A stretch of 64,000 bases of DNA from Methylotenera sp. (GCA_013141495.1 JABFQV010000011.1:1-64000); one strand, 5' to 3'. Shown: positions 46,312 to 56,434, counted from the stretch's first letter. Notes: generated from the letters alone by a model not told the origin. A program made the numbers and translations.

Positions 46312-47175
46312 TCACTCACTGATATTGTGAATGATATTACTAATGGTGCCCGCTTGGTTTAAGGTATAAAAGTGCAGGCTTGGTGCACCCCAAGCTAACA
46401 ATGTGTCACACAGTTCGCTCACCACATCTATACCAAAAGCGCGTAATGACGCCATGTCATCACCATACTCTTCAAGGCGCATTTTCAGCCAGCGCGGAAT
46501 TTCCGCACCGCAAATACTAGAAAAACGTGCCAATTGGGTGATGTTATAAATCGGCATAATGCCAGGCACAATCGGAATCGCAATCCCTAATGCGTCACAT
46601 TGCTCCACAAACCTGAAATATGCATCAGCATTATAAAAATATTGGGTAATGGCTGAGTTAGCCCCCGCATCCACCTTGCGTTTTAAATTTTGTAGATCTG
46701 CCGCTGGCGTTCTGGCTTCAGGATGAAACTCTGGGTACGCCGCCACTTCAATATGAAAATGATTACCTGTCTCGCCACGGATAAACTGCACCAACTCAGA
46801 AGCATAGCGAAAATCACCCGCACTTACCTCACCTGACGGGATATCGCCACGTAAAGCCACCAAACGCTTGATGCCTTGCGCTTGGTAGGCATGTAACAAA
46901 TCGCGTATTTCGTCTTTACTGGATGATATACAAGAAATATGCGGCGCGGCCTGAAAGCCTTCACGCTGAATTTCCAGCACGGTGTCCATGGTTCTATCAC
47001 GGGTTGAACCACCCGCGCCAAACGTCACGGAATAAAACTCAGGGTTAAACTTGGATAATTGCGTCCGTGTTTCGCGCAGTTTATCCATGCCTTCTGCGGT
47101 TTTAGGCGGAAAAAACTCAAAGCTCAGCCCAAGTTTATTAGGCGACGTTTCCATTTGTAATTCTTTTTCTGTCAT
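46312..47175 (-). CDS. metF: 5,10-methylenetetrahydrofolate reductase
   Basis: An FAD enzyme that makes 5-methyl-THF for methionine synthesis. It is a TIM barrel with SFEFFPPKTAEGMDKL at the N-terminus, FYSVTFGAGGSTRDRT, ALRGDIPSG, AAYPEFHPEA and ITQYFYNADAYFRF. The length of 287 residues is normal. The start could be the first ATG or the internal ATG eight codons later. It ends the ahcY-(membrane protein)-metF run, with a 3-bp gap to the preceding gene, and so should fall under the SAH riboswitch upstream of ahcY. Confidence 0.96.
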   Translation of the reverse strand: MTEKELQMETSPNKLGLSFEFFPPKTAEGMDKLRETRTQLSKFNPEFYSVTFGAGGSTRDRTMDTVLEIQREGFQAAPHISCISSSKDEIRDLLHAYQAQGIKRLVALRGDIPSGEVSAGDFRYASELVQFIRGETGNHFHIEVAAYPEFHPEARTPAADLQNLKRKVDAGANSAITQYFYNADAYFRFVEQCDALGIAIPIVPGIMPIYNITQLARFSSICGAEIPRWLKMRLEEYGDDMASLRAFGIDVVSELCDTLLAWGAPSLHFYTLNQAGTISNIIHNISE

Positions 47176-47178
47176 GGT

Positions 47179-47523
47179 CTATTTATCTTCAATAAAAATC
47201 GCGGTTAACAGCCAGGAAAACACGCTATAAACTATTGCACCAATAATCCCTGCCATCAGCGTTCTAACCTCAAAACCTTGCAGCCAATGACCAACCGTAT
47301 AAAACAATACGCCGTTAATCACCAAAATAAAAAGCCCCAACGTTAATATCGTTATCGGCAAGGTTAATATAACAAGGATCGGCCTAATCAACATATTAAC
47401 CAAACCGATAACCAATGCGGCTACCAAAGCTGCAGTAAAACCGGCCACATGAATGTTTGGCACAAAGTACGCCACTGCAAACAGCGCTAGCGCGTTTAAC
47501 AACCAAACCAGCAATAATTTCAT
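47179..47523 (-). CDS. Phage-holin-4 family (YvlD-like) small membrane protein
   Basis: A 114-residue inner-membrane protein with four hydrophobic segments: LLLVWLLNALALFAVAYFV, FTAALVAALVIGLVNMLIRPILVIL, ILTLGLFILVINGVLFY and GIIGAIVYSVFSWLLTAIFI. The motif NMLIRPILVILTLPITILTLG identifies the family. Despite the name, nothing here is phage. It is sandwiched between ahcY and metF, an arrangement I recall in other betaproteobacteria. Its role is unknown. Confidence 0.9.
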   Translation of the reverse strand: MKLLLVWLLNALALFAVAYFVPNIHVAGFTAALVAALVIGLVNMLIRPILVILTLPITILTLGLFILVINGVLFYTVGHWLQGFEVRTLMAGIIGAIVYSVFSWLLTAIFIEDK

Positions 47524-47548
47524 GTGACCTCTTTTACTTTAAAATAAA

Positions 47549-48964
47549 CTAGTAACGATAAGTATCTGGCTTATAAGGGCCTTGCTTCGATACGCCAATA
47601 TAAGCTGCCTGCTCATCGGTAAGCGTCGATAATTGCGCATTGAGTTTTTTCAATTGCAATACAGCCACTTTTTCATCCAAATGTTTAGGTAAAGTATAAA
47701 CGCCCACTGGATAGTTTGCAGTTTGCGTAAACAACTCGATTTGCGCAATGGTTTGATTAGCAAACGATGAACTCATCACATAACTTGGGTGACCGGTGCC
47801 GCAACCTAAATTCACTAAACGGCCTTTTGCCAACAAGATAATCTTTTTGCCATTAGGGAAAATCACGTGATCTACTTGTGGTTTAATTTCATCCCACTCA
47901 TATTTCTCTAGTGATGCAACGTCAATCTCATTATCAAAATGGCCGATATTACATACAATCGCCTGATCTTTCATTTTGGCCATGTGGTCATGTGTAATCA
48001 CGTGATAATTACCGGTACAAGTCACAAAAATATCGCCATATTCTGCCGCATAGTCCATCGTCACGACACGGTAGCCTTCCATCGCTGCCTGCAATGCGCA
48101 GATTGGGTCGATTTCAGTCACCCAAACTTGGGCAGAAAGCGCGCGCAAAGCTTGTGCAGAGCCTTTACCAACATCGCCGTAACCTGCAACGATGGCCACT
48201 TTACCAGCGATCATAACGTCAGTTGCGCGTTTAATCGCATCCACTAAACTCTCACGGCAACCATATAAATTATCAAATTTAGACTTAGTAACTGAATCAT
48301 TCACGTTGATTGCCGGAAAAGCCAATTTACCTTCTTTATGCATTTGATACAAACGATGCACGCCAGTGGTGGTTTCTTCAGTCACACCGATAATTTGCGC
48401 CAAGCGTACTGAATACCAAGTTGGATCTGTTTTTAATTTGGCTTTAATGGCGTCGAATAAACAGATTTCTTCCTCGCTTGTTGGGTTTGCAATCACAGAT
48501 AAATCTTTTTCTGCGCGTGTGCCAAGGTGTAATAACAAGGTTGCATCGCCGCCATCATCCAAAATCATATTGGTGAATACGGGTTGCCCAGCTTGATCAT
48601 TCGCCCATTCAAAAATACGGTGCGTATAATCCCAGTATTCAGTCAGCGTTTCGCCTTTAATGGCAAAAACCGGCGTGTCGCCAGCCGCAATCGCGGCGGC
48701 GGCATGGTCTTGCGTTGAGTAGATGTTGCATGACGCCCAACGTACATCGGCGCCTAAATCTTTGAGCGTTTCAATCAATACCGCAGTTTGAATCGTCATG
48801 TGCAGACTGCCAGTAATGCGTGCGCCCTTGAGCGGTTGTGCTTTGGCGAACTCTTCACGAATAGCCATTAAACCCGGCATTTCTGTTTCAGCAATGGCAA
48901 TTTCTTTGCGGCCAAATGCCGCTAAGTTGATATCGGCAATTACATAATCTTTAAAATCAGTCAC
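47549..48964 (-). CDS. ahcY: Adenosylhomocysteinase (probable GTG start)
   Basis: Hydrolyses S-adenosylhomocysteine to adenosine and homocysteine. The NAD-binding motif [14 protein letters not shown], substrate motifs [16 protein letters not shown] and [13 protein letters not shown], and C-terminal KPDTYRY are all present; this is the longer bacterial form. The ORF-track ATG at 48973 sits one base after the GAGG Shine-Dalgarno, too close. A GTG at 48964, ten bases from it, gives [11 protein letters not shown], which fits relatives, so I prefer it. A SAH riboswitch lies upstream. Confidence 0.96.
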   Translation of the reverse strand: MTDFKDYVIADINLAAFGRKEIAIAETEMPGLMAIREEFAKAQPLKGARITGSLHMTIQTAVLIETLKDLGADVRWASCNIYSTQDHAAAAIAAGDTPVFAIKGETLTEYWDYTHRIFEWANDQAGQPVFTNMILDDGGDATLLLHLGTRAEKDLSVIANPTSEEEICLFDAIKAKLKTDPTWYSVRLAQIIGVTEETTTGVHRLYQMHKEGKLAFPAINVNDSVTKSKFDNLYGCRESLVDAIKRATDVMIAGKVAIVAGYGDVGKGSAQALRALSAQVWVTEIDPICALQAAMEGYRVVTMDYAAEYGDIFVTCTGNYHVITHDHMAKMKDQAIVCNIGHFDNEIDVASLEKYEWDEIKPQVDHVIFPNGKKIILLAKGRLVNLGCGTGHPSYVMSSSFANQTIAQIELFTQTANYPVGVYTLPKHLDEKVAVLQLKKLNAQLSTLTDEQAAYIGVSKQGPYKPDTYRY

Positions 48965-49033
48965 AATATTCATTCCTCGAATGTGTGTGACCGGGGGGGA
49001 AGGGGTGTTAATACTAAGAGACTTAACGCTTAT

Positions 49034-49074
49034 CTCACCCTTATCCCGTGCCGGGCACGGTTAATATAGGTGAG
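49034..49074 (-). promoter_or_regulatory. Expression-platform hairpin of the SAH riboswitch
   Basis: On the minus-strand RNA, CTCACC at the 3' end of the aptamer can pair with GGTGAG at 49034-49039, around an inner CCGTGC/GCACGG stem. Because the same CTCACC region closes the aptamer, the two folds exclude each other, as expected for a switch. Confidence 0.55.
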
Positions 49075-49147
49075 CGTCGTTTGTTGCATTGTTCTGAGCC
49101 TAGGAGGCTGTATAAAACCAGCAGCTCTCGCAACGCTCCTCAGAATG
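49068..49147 (-). ncRNA. S-adenosylhomocysteine (SAH) riboswitch
   Basis: Read on the minus strand, TTCTGAGGAGCGTTGC at the 5' side, GGCTCAGAAC in the middle and AACGACGCTCACC at the 3' side match the known SAH riboswitch pattern. P1 is TTCTGAG (49145-49139) with CTCAGAA. P2 pairs GAGCG with CGCTC, and TTGC with GCAA. It lies 100 bp before ahcY, the textbook target. It is expected to raise expression of ahcY-metF when SAH accumulates. Confidence 0.9.
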
Positions 49148-49233
49148 ATCTGGATTATACGCGATATTTTTTTAAGCACAAATATCGCTATAGTAAAGTT
49201 AAAGGAAATCTAGATAAATTATTGGGGTAATAA

Positions 49234-50469
49234 TTATTGCGCCCATAATTTATCAACGTCTGTGATACCCCAAAGCGCCGGACTTTCATGTCCAATAATT
49301 GAATCTTGCGCACTTGGGCTAGATAAATCCAACACTTCTACCGGCAAGCGCGTTTTGGACTTTGTTGAAAAAAATACTTTTAAAATAGGCGTTAATAAAG
49401 ACTTGGGGCTTTGGTCAACTACAACTGCTAAACGACCAGACTTTAACTTCACCATAGAGCCTATTGGATAAATACCGACACTTTTCACAAAAGCTTTAAA
49501 TACACGATCATCAAAATGGTCTGCCCATTGCGCCATGCGCTGCAGAGATACTCCAGGCTCCCAGCCGGCTTTATAGGGGCGATTAGAAGTAATGGCATCA
49601 TAAACATCGCAAACTGCCCCCATTTTTGCAAACTGGCTAATTTCATCCGCTTTTAATTGGTGCGGATAGCCCATGCCACTGACTTTCTCGTGGTGATGCA
49701 AACATACATCCAGCACTACTTCATCTGTGATATTCGCCTGAATTAACAGCGCATGACCACGTTCAGGATGTAGCTTCACTAACGCAAATTCATCGTCTGT
49801 GAGCGCACCGGGCTTATTAAGCACGTCCATAGAAATAGCGGCTTTGCCTATGTCGTGTAACAACCCTGCTAAGCCAGCCTGCTTGGTTTCCGCTTCCGAC
49901 AAACCAAGTTCGTTAGAGAGCGCCACCATCAAAGCACAGACCGCAACCGAGTGCATGTAGGTATAATCGTCTTTATTTTTAAGCCGCACCAAACTAAGCA
50001 AAGCCCCTTCATTGCGAGAAACAGAGGCTGCAATATCATCCACAAGCTGCATGGCTGCTTCAGCTTTAATTGCCTTACCCATACGCGCATCACTGAACAT
50101 TGAGGTTACAGCTTGTTTAGAGGCGTTAATAATTTGCTTGGCGCGCGCGCGCTCTTCATTTGCGGTCACACGCTTTGGTTTAGGGCTTGCGGTTGGCTTT
50201 GGCGCAGGCTCGGCTAGGGCAACCTCGGCAGGTACTTCAGCCTTAGGCATGGGGGGCGCATCTACAACCACCTCAGGCTCGGCAACATCCAACCCCTTAC
50301 AAATATCAATCACAACTTCTTTAATGACGCTTTTTTGTAGCTTGGTTAAATCAGCAGCGTCTTCCAACTTAAATGCTTTTTTCCAAAACGGGTGGTCTAT
50401 CCAAGCGCCTTTAAGCTCTTGGATAAACATTCCTAAACGCACTTGTTTTGTTGAAACCGTTTTTAACAT
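49234..50469 (-). CDS. HD-GYP cyclic-di-GMP phosphodiesterase
   Basis: Likely degrades cyclic di-GMP. The N-terminal DUF3391 region (LKTVSTKQVRLGMFIQELKGAWIDHPFWKKAF) is followed by a Pro/Ala-rich linker (about 70-100). The HD-GYP domain then shows GLLHDIGKAAISMDVLNKPG, the HPERGHALL histidine and the diagnostic HHEKVSGMGYP. The length of 411 residues is normal and there is no membrane segment. It lies between metK and ahcY on the same strand. It could oppose the HDOD-GGDEF protein at 32.9 kb, but no link is shown. Confidence 0.93.
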   Translation of the reverse strand: MLKTVSTKQVRLGMFIQELKGAWIDHPFWKKAFKLEDAADLTKLQKSVIKEVVIDICKGLDVAEPEVVVDAPPMPKAEVPAEVALAEPAPKPTASPKPKRVTANEERARAKQIINASKQAVTSMFSDARMGKAIKAEAAMQLVDDIAASVSRNEGALLSLVRLKNKDDYTYMHSVAVCALMVALSNELGLSEAETKQAGLAGLLHDIGKAAISMDVLNKPGALTDDEFALVKLHPERGHALLIQANITDEVVLDVCLHHHEKVSGMGYPHQLKADEISQFAKMGAVCDVYDAITSNRPYKAGWEPGVSLQRMAQWADHFDDRVFKAFVKSVGIYPIGSMVKLKSGRLAVVVDQSPKSLLTPILKVFFSTKSKTRLPVEVLDLSSPSAQDSIIGHESPALWGITDVDKLWAQ

Positions 50470-50536
50470 TTAACGCACCTGTGTGTATCAAAAAATAACC
50501 ACAATAGTCGCCATGTATGGCGGCTATTGCAGGTAA

Positions 50537-51700
50537 TTACAAGCCTGCTGCCGCGCGTAGTGTTGCCGCTTTATCGGTCGCTTCCCAGGTAAACTCCGGC
50601 TCATCACGGCCAAAATGGCCATAAGCAGCAGTTTTGGCATAAATCGGACGCAGTAAATCCAACATTTTGACAATGCCTTTGGGGCGCAAATCAAAATGGT
50701 CTAATACCAATTGCGTTAACACTTCATTTGATACTTTACCTGTACCATAGGTTTCTACCATTACTGATGTCGGGCGTGCCACACCAATGGCATAACTTAC
50801 TTGCACCAAACAACGCGAGGCTAAACCGGCTGCCACAATATTTTTAGCCACATAACGCGCAGCATAAGCCGCACTACGGTCAACTTTTGAAGGATCTTTA
50901 CCTGAAAATGCGCCGCCGCCGTGAGGGGCTGCACCGCCATAAGTATCCACAATGATTTTACGGCCGGTTAAGCCACAATCACCTTGTGGACCGCCAATTA
51001 CAAAGCGCCCTGTCGGGTTTACCAAGTATTTGATCTCACCTTTAATCAACTCTTTAGGCAACATTGGCTTGATAATTTCTTCAATCGTTGCTTCACGAAT
51101 CGCCTCTAGGCTCATCTCTGGCGCGTGCTGTGTAGAAAGCACCACTGTGTCAATTTTGTAAGGCTTGCCATCCACATACTGCACGGTGACTTGTGATTTT
51201 GCATCTGGGCGCAACCATGGCAAACGGCCATCTTTACGCAATTGCGCCTGGCGCTCCATTAAACGGTGACTCAGCCAAATTGGTAATGGCATCAATTGCG
51301 GGGTTTCATCGACTGCATAGCCGAACATCAAACCTTGATCGCCTGCGCCTTGGTCTAGTGGGTCATCAAGCGCGCCATCAACGCCTTGCGCAATGTCTGG
51401 GGATTGTTTGTCATACGCCACTAAAACAGCGCAACCTTTGTAATCAATGCCGTATTCTGTATTGTCGTAACCAATTCGCTTGATCGCATCGCGCGCTACT
51501 TTAATGTAATCAACATTGGCAGTTGTGGTGATTTCACCCGCTAATACAATTAAACCTGTGTTGGCTAAAGTTTCAGCGGCTACACGTGCGGTAGGGTCTT
51601 GGGTTAAAATAGCATCTAAAATGCTGTCGGACACTTGGTCTGCGAGCTTGTCTGGATGACCTTCAGAAACGGATTCTGAGGTAAATAAATATGAGTTCAT
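50537..51700 (-). CDS. metK: S-adenosylmethionine synthetase
   Basis: Makes SAM from methionine and ATP. Motifs are [21 protein letters not shown] at the N-terminus, [12 protein letters not shown] (methionine-site loop) and [22 protein letters not shown] (phosphate loop). The length of 387 residues is standard. It heads the minus-strand run metK, HD-GYP gene, ahcY, metF, so three steps of the activated methyl cycle are grouped. I see no SAM riboswitch in its leader. Confidence 0.97.
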   Translation of the reverse strand: MNSYLFTSESVSEGHPDKLADQVSDSILDAILTQDPTARVAAETLANTGLIVLAGEITTTANVDYIKVARDAIKRIGYDNTEYGIDYKGCAVLVAYDKQSPDIAQGVDGALDDPLDQGAGDQGLMFGYAVDETPQLMPLPIWLSHRLMERQAQLRKDGRLPWLRPDAKSQVTVQYVDGKPYKIDTVVLSTQHAPEMSLEAIREATIEEIIKPMLPKELIKGEIKYLVNPTGRFVIGGPQGDCGLTGRKIIVDTYGGAAPHGGGAFSGKDPSKVDRSAAYAARYVAKNIVAAGLASRCLVQVSYAIGVARPTSVMVETYGTGKVSNEVLTQLVLDHFDLRPKGIVKMLDLLRPIYAKTAAYGHFGRDEPEFTWEATDKAATLRAAAGL

Positions 51701-51772
51701 GGCCTGCCTTGGAAGAAGTTAAAGTTTAAAAAAATACTGACTAAAGGCTGAAGCCAGCATTAAAGAGTGTAA

Positions 51773-51778
51773 ATTATA
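51773..51778 (-). promoter_or_regulatory. Candidate -10 box for metK
   Basis: A perfect TATAAT in GGGTATAATTT on the minus strand, 72 bases before the metK start. The -35 region is poor (TTCTTT or similar). Confidence 0.4.
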
Positions 51779-51868
51779 CCCGAAATAGCGCCCTCAAAAG
51801 AAGTAAACCACACGCCCAAAACTTAACTTGCTAAAATAGCATTCAAATCAATTCACCATTCATGATGC

Positions 51869-52726
51869 ATGCCTAAATTCATCCTTAAAATCATCGCCAT
51901 GCTGCCGCTGCCTATTATTCACGGCTTAGGGATTATAGTCGGCTGGGGCTCATATTGGAGCGATGTAAAGTTCTCGCGCAGAATCCGCAATAATCTGCAT
52001 AACATTAAATTTTGCCCAGACTTAAAAGCACATGCGCGCCTAGTACACTTAACTGTAAACGAAACAGGTAAAGGCATACTGGAAACCTTAGCGATTTGGC
52101 TAAAATCTGAGCGTAGCGTATTAAAGTGGGTTAAAAACTGTGAGGGTTGGCAGCATGTTGAGGATGCACTTGCCACAAATAAAGGCATTATCTTTCTAAC
52201 ACCGCATTTAGGTTGCTATGAAATAGCCGCTAGGTACTACACTGCAAAACACCCAATGACAGTACTCTACAGCCCTACAAGACAAGGCTGGTTAAGCAAC
52301 CTTATGGAACAAGGTCGCCAGAGAAGCAACACCTCACTCGCACCCGCCAATTTAAGTGGTGTACGCAACTTATTAAAAACGCTAAAACGCGGCGAGGCCG
52401 TGGGCATTTTGCCAGACCAAGTCCCCGATTTAGGCGATGGCGTTTGGGCCACCTATTTTGGCCAGCCTGCCTACACCATGAATCTGGTGGGAAAGCTCGC
52501 TGAAGCAACGGGAGCCAAGGTGCTGCTTACTTATGGCGAGCGTTTATCTTGGGGGCGCGGCTTTACTATTTATGTTGAACCCTTAAATACAGGCACTTCC
52601 GCACAAGACATTAATAATGCGATTGAACAATTAGTCCGTAAAAAACCTGAACAATATCTTTGGAGCTATCGACGCTTTAAACAGCCGCAACCAGCTCGAG
52701 AAAAACGCATTAAACACACACAATAA
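51869..52726 (+). CDS. Lipid A biosynthesis acyltransferase (LpxL/HtrB-like)
   Basis: Adds a secondary acyl chain to lipid A at the inner membrane. The HX4E catalytic motif is in IIFLTPHLGCYEIAARY, followed by GILPDQVPDLGDGVWATYFG and a C-terminal PEQYLWSYRRFK. The N-terminus has one hydrophobic segment. The 285 residues are slightly short of E. coli LpxL. The exact acyl position cannot be told. It is divergent from metK and precedes dapF by 52 bp. Confidence 0.9.
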   Translation: MPKFILKIIAMLPLPIIHGLGIIVGWGSYWSDVKFSRRIRNNLHNIKFCPDLKAHARLVHLTVNETGKGILETLAIWLKSERSVLKWVKNCEGWQHVEDALATNKGIIFLTPHLGCYEIAARYYTAKHPMTVLYSPTRQGWLSNLMEQGRQRSNTSLAPANLSGVRNLLKTLKRGEAVGILPDQVPDLGDGVWATYFGQPAYTMNLVGKLAEATGAKVLLTYGERLSWGRGFTIYVEPLNTGTSAQDINNAIEQLVRKKPEQYLWSYRRFKQPQPAREKRIKHTQ

Positions 52727-52778
52727 TTAAACCCCAATAACTTAACAACACCAATCGCCATTCTCATACAATAATCAC

Positions 52779-53612
52779 ATGACACACTCCATACGCTTTA
52801 CCAAAATGCAGGGCGCTGGCAATGACTTCATGGTCATTGACGGCATCAACCAATCTATCAACTTGTCTGCAGAGCAAATCAAACAACTCGCGCATCGTCA
52901 GTTTGGCATTGGCTTTGACCAGCTGTTACTGGTTGAAACTTCTAGCATTGCTGATTTTAAATATCGTATTTTTAATGCAGATGGCAGTGAAGTAGCGCAA
53001 TGCGGCAACGGTGCGCGTTGCTTTGTACGTTTTGTGGTTGACCAGCAACTCACCCAAAAACGTGAAATCAGCGTTGAAACTGCCAGTGGCATCATTACAC
53101 CGAAATTAGAAGACGATGGTTTAGTGACCGTGAATATGGGCGCACCTAGATTTGCACTGAGCGAAATTCCATTTACGGCTGAAGCCATCGCCCCAACCTA
53201 CAAACTTGATGTAAACGATCAACCCGTTGAAGTTGCTGTGCTTTCCATGGGTAACCCGCATGCAGTGCAAATTGTAGATAATATTGAAACCGCGCCGGTA
53301 TTGGCACTTGGCAGAAAAATCGAAATCCATCCACGCTTTCCTGAACGTGTAAACGCAGGATTTATGCAAATTGTAGATGCGCACCACATTAAACTCAGAG
53401 TGTTCGAGCGTGGTAGCGGCGAAACACTTGCTTGCGGCACAGGTGCATGCGCGGCCGTAGTCGCGGGCATTCAACTAGGACGATTACAATCGCCTGTTCA
53501 CGTTTCAGCGCGCGGCGGCGAGCTATACATTGCATGGCAAGGTGGCAATAGTGCTGTCATGATGACTGGCCCAGCAGTAACCGTATTTACAGGCGAAATA
53601 AATTTAGCATAA
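52779..53612 (+). CDS. dapF: Diaminopimelate epimerase
   Basis: Converts LL- to meso-diaminopimelate for lysine and peptidoglycan. The two catalytic cysteines are in [11 protein letters not shown] and [14 protein letters not shown]. The length of 277 residues is normal. It leads the conserved dapF-DUF484-xerC order, with 30 bp to the next gene. Confidence 0.97.
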   Translation: MTHSIRFTKMQGAGNDFMVIDGINQSINLSAEQIKQLAHRQFGIGFDQLLLVETSSIADFKYRIFNADGSEVAQCGNGARCFVRFVVDQQLTQKREISVETASGIITPKLEDDGLVTVNMGAPRFALSEIPFTAEAIAPTYKLDVNDQPVEVAVLSMGNPHAVQIVDNIETAPVLALGRKIEIHPRFPERVNAGFMQIVDAHHIKLRVFERGSGETLACGTGACAAVVAGIQLGRLQSPVHVSARGGELYIAWQGGNSAVMMTGPAVTVFTGEINLA

Positions 53613-53642
53613 GCTCTAGCAATTATTAGGAAACATGACTCA

Positions 53643-54341
53643 ATGACAAATATTCAAACACAAAATACCGAGATCTCAACCGAGCAAATTAAACGCTTTT
53701 TACACACGCACCCCAATTTTTTTGAAGAAAACGCAAGCCTGCTGGCCGAAATTTCATTACCGAGCCCACACGGTAGCGGTGTTATCTCGCTGGCAGAACG
53801 CCAGCAACTGGCCCAACGCGATAAAATTCGCGTATTAGAAGCCATGATGGCGCAGATGATTAAGCATGCTGAAGAAAACGACGCCACCAGTGAAAAAGTG
53901 CACCAATTTAGCCTCAATTTACTCAATGGACAAAGTTTTAGCGCCCTGCAACATCTGATTGCAGAAACCTTACAATTGGACTTTGCCGTAACGCAATCAC
54001 TCATCCGCATTTGGATTAAACCAAGCAATAACACTATTGCGCAAGATGCGGTTTTCACCCCAGTATCTGAGGCCCTCAGTGACTGGGTCATGACACTAGA
54101 CCTTGCCCACTGTGGCGCAAAACCTGATATTGCAGACCACTTATTAGATGACAACCTACAATCATTCGCGTTTATTCCGCTCAGCAAAAAAGCGCTTAAT
54201 CAACGTCCCTTTGGCGTGTTAATTTTAGGTGCAGAAGATCAGCAGCGCTTCAAAGCTGACATGGGCACACTTTATTTGGAGCGCATTGGTGAGCTAGTAA
54301 GTGCCGCGCTGCTAAACCACTTATTCGCACTACACCTCTAA
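53643..54341 (+). CDS. DUF484 family protein
   Basis: A GAF-like cytoplasmic protein of unknown function, nearly always between dapF and xerC. The N-terminal LHTHPNFFEENASLLAEISLPSPHGSGVISLAERQ is characteristic, followed by a helical linker and a domain with FAFIPLSKK and FGVLILGAEDQQRF. The length of 232 residues is usual. It precedes xerC by 26 bp and is likely co-transcribed. Confidence 0.92.
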   Translation: MTNIQTQNTEISTEQIKRFLHTHPNFFEENASLLAEISLPSPHGSGVISLAERQQLAQRDKIRVLEAMMAQMIKHAEENDATSEKVHQFSLNLLNGQSFSALQHLIAETLQLDFAVTQSLIRIWIKPSNNTIAQDAVFTPVSEALSDWVMTLDLAHCGAKPDIADHLLDDNLQSFAFIPLSKKALNQRPFGVLILGAEDQQRFKADMGTLYLERIGELVSAALLNHLFALHL

Positions 54342-54367
54342 GGCTTGAGCATTGGCAATAGGTAAAC

Positions 54368-55249
54368 ATGCTGTATCTAAACGATTATCTGCAGCACCTC
54401 ACCTTTGAGCGCGGACTCAGCACACTCACTTGTAAAAACTACACACGAGATATTGAGCTGTTAGCAAACCTAGCCGAGAACACAACGCTAGAAGAAATCA
54501 AAAATCCTCAGATTCGACGCTTTATTGCCACACTGCATGGCCGCGGCTTAAGCAGCAAAAGTATCGCGCGCGCCCTCTCTGCCTGGCGTGGATTTTATGA
54601 TTATTTAATTGGGCATAAAGGCTTTACGCAAAACCCTGTTACCGGGTTACGTGCACCCAAATCAGCCAAGACGCTACCTCAGGCACTTTCAGTCGATCAA
54701 GCGGTTAATTTTGTCGACATTCAAGGCGACAGTTTGTTGGAACTCCGCGATCACGCCATATTCGAACTATTTTATTCATCCGGTTTGCGTTTAGCAGAAC
54801 TCGTAAACTTGGACATTGATCGTCTGGATTTTACTGAAGGCACCGTGACCGTGACCGGTAAAGGCAATAAGACCCGCATTGTGCCGCTAGGTAGCCATGC
54901 AGCAAAGGCCATCCAAACTTGGATGCAGCAACGTGTACAAATTAAAATTGACGATAAAAACCCAAAAGCGTTATTTATTACGCAACAAGGACGAAGAATC
55001 ACGCCACGTGCCGTGCAATACCGCATGAAAACGTGGGCAGTCAAACAAGGTGCTAATAGCGATATGCACCCGCATTTATTACGCCACAGCTTTGCAACCC
55101 ATGTATTACAATCAAGCGGAGATTTACGTGCGGTGCAAGAAATGCTGGGCCACGCCAACATTAGCACCACGCAGGTTTATACGCATCTAGACTTCCAGCA
55201 TTTAGCTAAAATTTATGACGCAGCACACCCGAGAGCTAAGAAAAAATAA
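54368..55249 (+). CDS. xerC: Tyrosine recombinase XerC
   Basis: Works with XerD at dif to resolve chromosome dimers. The SAM-like N-terminal domain is followed by the catalytic domain with Arg in YSSGLRLAELVNL, Lys in GKGNKTRIVPLG, HLLRHSFATH, LGHANISTTQ and the tyrosine in VYTHLDF. The length of 293 residues and the dapF-DUF484-xerC setting point to the housekeeping recombinase, not a mobile-element integrase. Confidence 0.96.
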   Translation: MLYLNDYLQHLTFERGLSTLTCKNYTRDIELLANLAENTTLEEIKNPQIRRFIATLHGRGLSSKSIARALSAWRGFYDYLIGHKGFTQNPVTGLRAPKSAKTLPQALSVDQAVNFVDIQGDSLLELRDHAIFELFYSSGLRLAELVNLDIDRLDFTEGTVTVTGKGNKTRIVPLGSHAAKAIQTWMQQRVQIKIDDKNPKALFITQQGRRITPRAVQYRMKTWAVKQGANSDMHPHLLRHSFATHVLQSSGDLRAVQEMLGHANISTTQVYTHLDFQHLAKIYDAAHPRAKKK

Positions 55250-55333
55250 GAAATTGCAATAATACCCTACTAAATTACCCTGTTATTATGGCAAAATAAG
55301 GGTTCAGACTTTTTCACGAACAAAGGAATTATC

Positions 55334-55915
55334 ATGGAACATCAACTACCTGCTCTACCTTATGCGAAAAACGCACTTGCACCACATATTTCTGAAGAAA
55401 CATTAGACTTTCACTACGGCAAGCATCACCAAACCTACGTCACCAACTTAAACAACCTCATCAAAGGTACTGAGTTTGAGAACGCAAGCTTAGAAGACAT
55501 CATCAAAAAATCTTCTGCTGGTATTTACAATAACTCTGCACAAGTTTGGAACCACACCTTCTTTTGGAACAGCATGAAGCCAAATGGCGGCGGCGCTCCT
55601 ACAGGCGCACTAGCAGATGCCATCAATGCAAAATGGGGCTCATTTGACGAGTTTAAAAAAGCATTTCAAGCATCGGCAGTCGGCAATTTCGGCTCTGGCT
55701 GGACATGGCTGGTTAAAAAAGCTGACGGCGCTGTGGATATTGTTAACATGGGTGCTGCTGGCACGCCGCTAACAACCGGTGACAAAGCCTTGCTTACCGT
55801 TGATGTTTGGGAGCATGCGTACTACATCGATTACCGCAATGCGCGCGCAAAATATGTTGAAATATTTTTAGCTTCTCTAGCCAACTGGGATTTTGCATCA
55901 GCTAATTTTGCTTAA
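55334..55915 (+). CDS. sodB: Iron superoxide dismutase
   Basis: Converts superoxide to peroxide and oxygen in the cytoplasm. Metal ligands lie in [17 protein letters not shown] and [11 protein letters not shown]. The glutamine in NNSAQVWNH and GSGWTWLV favour the iron form over manganese. The length of 193 residues is normal. AAAGGA precedes the ATG, and a strong terminator follows within 60 bp, so it is a single-gene unit. Confidence 0.95.
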   Translation: MEHQLPALPYAKNALAPHISEETLDFHYGKHHQTYVTNLNNLIKGTEFENASLEDIIKKSSAGIYNNSAQVWNHTFFWNSMKPNGGGAPTGALADAINAKWGSFDEFKKAFQASAVGNFGSGWTWLVKKADGAVDIVNMGAAGTPLTTGDKALLTVDVWEHAYYIDYRNARAKYVEIFLASLANWDFASANFA

Positions 55916-55947
55916 AGGCTAGCTTTGCTTCCCACCTGGCATTACCG

Positions 55948-55973
55948 AAAGTGGCCGCATATGCGGCCACTTT
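55948..55973. terminator. Rho-independent terminator after sodB
   Basis: The perfect palindrome AAAGTGGCCGCAT/ATGCGGCCACTTT is followed by a T-rich run. It lies inside the ORF-track extension of the next gene, which argues for that gene's later start. Confidence 0.9.
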
Positions 55974-56035
55974 TATTTAAATTCAAATATTTAAATTCAA
56001 AAATCACACCATCAGAATCTGTTAAAATCAAACCC

Positions 56036-56365
56036 ATGCTGCAACGTTTAACTATTCATATCGCCTTGGTTTTTTTATTTGCTTTCACGCAAATGGGCGT
56101 TGCTACGCATGAAATCAGCCATTTAACCAATACTGCCAAACATGGCCAGCAAGACCAAAATCCGCAATCCAAGCACACGCCTGCTGAACAATGCGAACAA
56201 TGTATCAGCTATGCCAAAGTAGCAAGCGGACTACAATTATCTGCCTTTGTGGTGCCTGCCATCAGCGCAGACTCAACACAAATAGCCAATGATTATTTTA
56301 GCGTTCAATCTTACCCCACTACCGCTTACACAGCCCGCGGCCCACCTCAAAAACTAAACATTTAA
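56036..56365 (+). CDS. Small exported His/Cys protein
   Basis: A 109-residue protein I cannot name; it recalls DUF2946-type proteins. A hydrophobic leader (LTIHIALVFLFAFTQMGVA) is followed by HEISH, a polar stretch rich in Gln, His and Lys, and EQCEQC, a possible metal-binding pair. I chose ATG 56036 because the longer ORF runs through the sodB terminator. It is 70 bp before a ZnuD-like receptor, so a role in metal handling is a reasonable inference, unproven. Confidence 0.65.
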   Translation: MLQRLTIHIALVFLFAFTQMGVATHEISHLTNTAKHGQQDQNPQSKHTPAEQCEQCISYAKVASGLQLSAFVVPAISADSTQIANDYFSVQSYPTTAYTARGPPQKLNI

Positions 56366-56434
56366 TCTCACTATTCCAGCAATTTTTGTAAAAATTTTGC
56401 TGGTTGTTTGCTTTTATTTTTTGAGGTCACTCCC

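Noticed and set aside
47179-47523. Possible prophage remnant because of a phage-holin-family name
   Set aside because: No other phage gene is near, and the protein belongs to the YvlD-like family embedded between ahcY and metF.
49092-49147. Looked like a degenerate copy of the CATTCTGAG inverted repeat seen at 12758-12830
   Set aside because: The paired TTCTGAG/CTCAGAA arms are the P1 stem of the SAH riboswitch, and the intervening bases match that aptamer.
50138-50152. GCGCGCGC tract as a regulatory or Z-DNA repeat
   Set aside because: It lies within the HD-GYP coding sequence and simply encodes Arg/Ala codons (EERARAKQ).
54368-55249. Integrase of a mobile element
   Set aside because: The dapF-DUF484-xerC order and 293-residue length identify housekeeping XerC, with no flanking att-like repeats.
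55925-56035. N-terminal extension of the small His/Cys protein
   Set aside because: It runs through the sodB terminator, and the signal peptide begins at the later ATG 56036.
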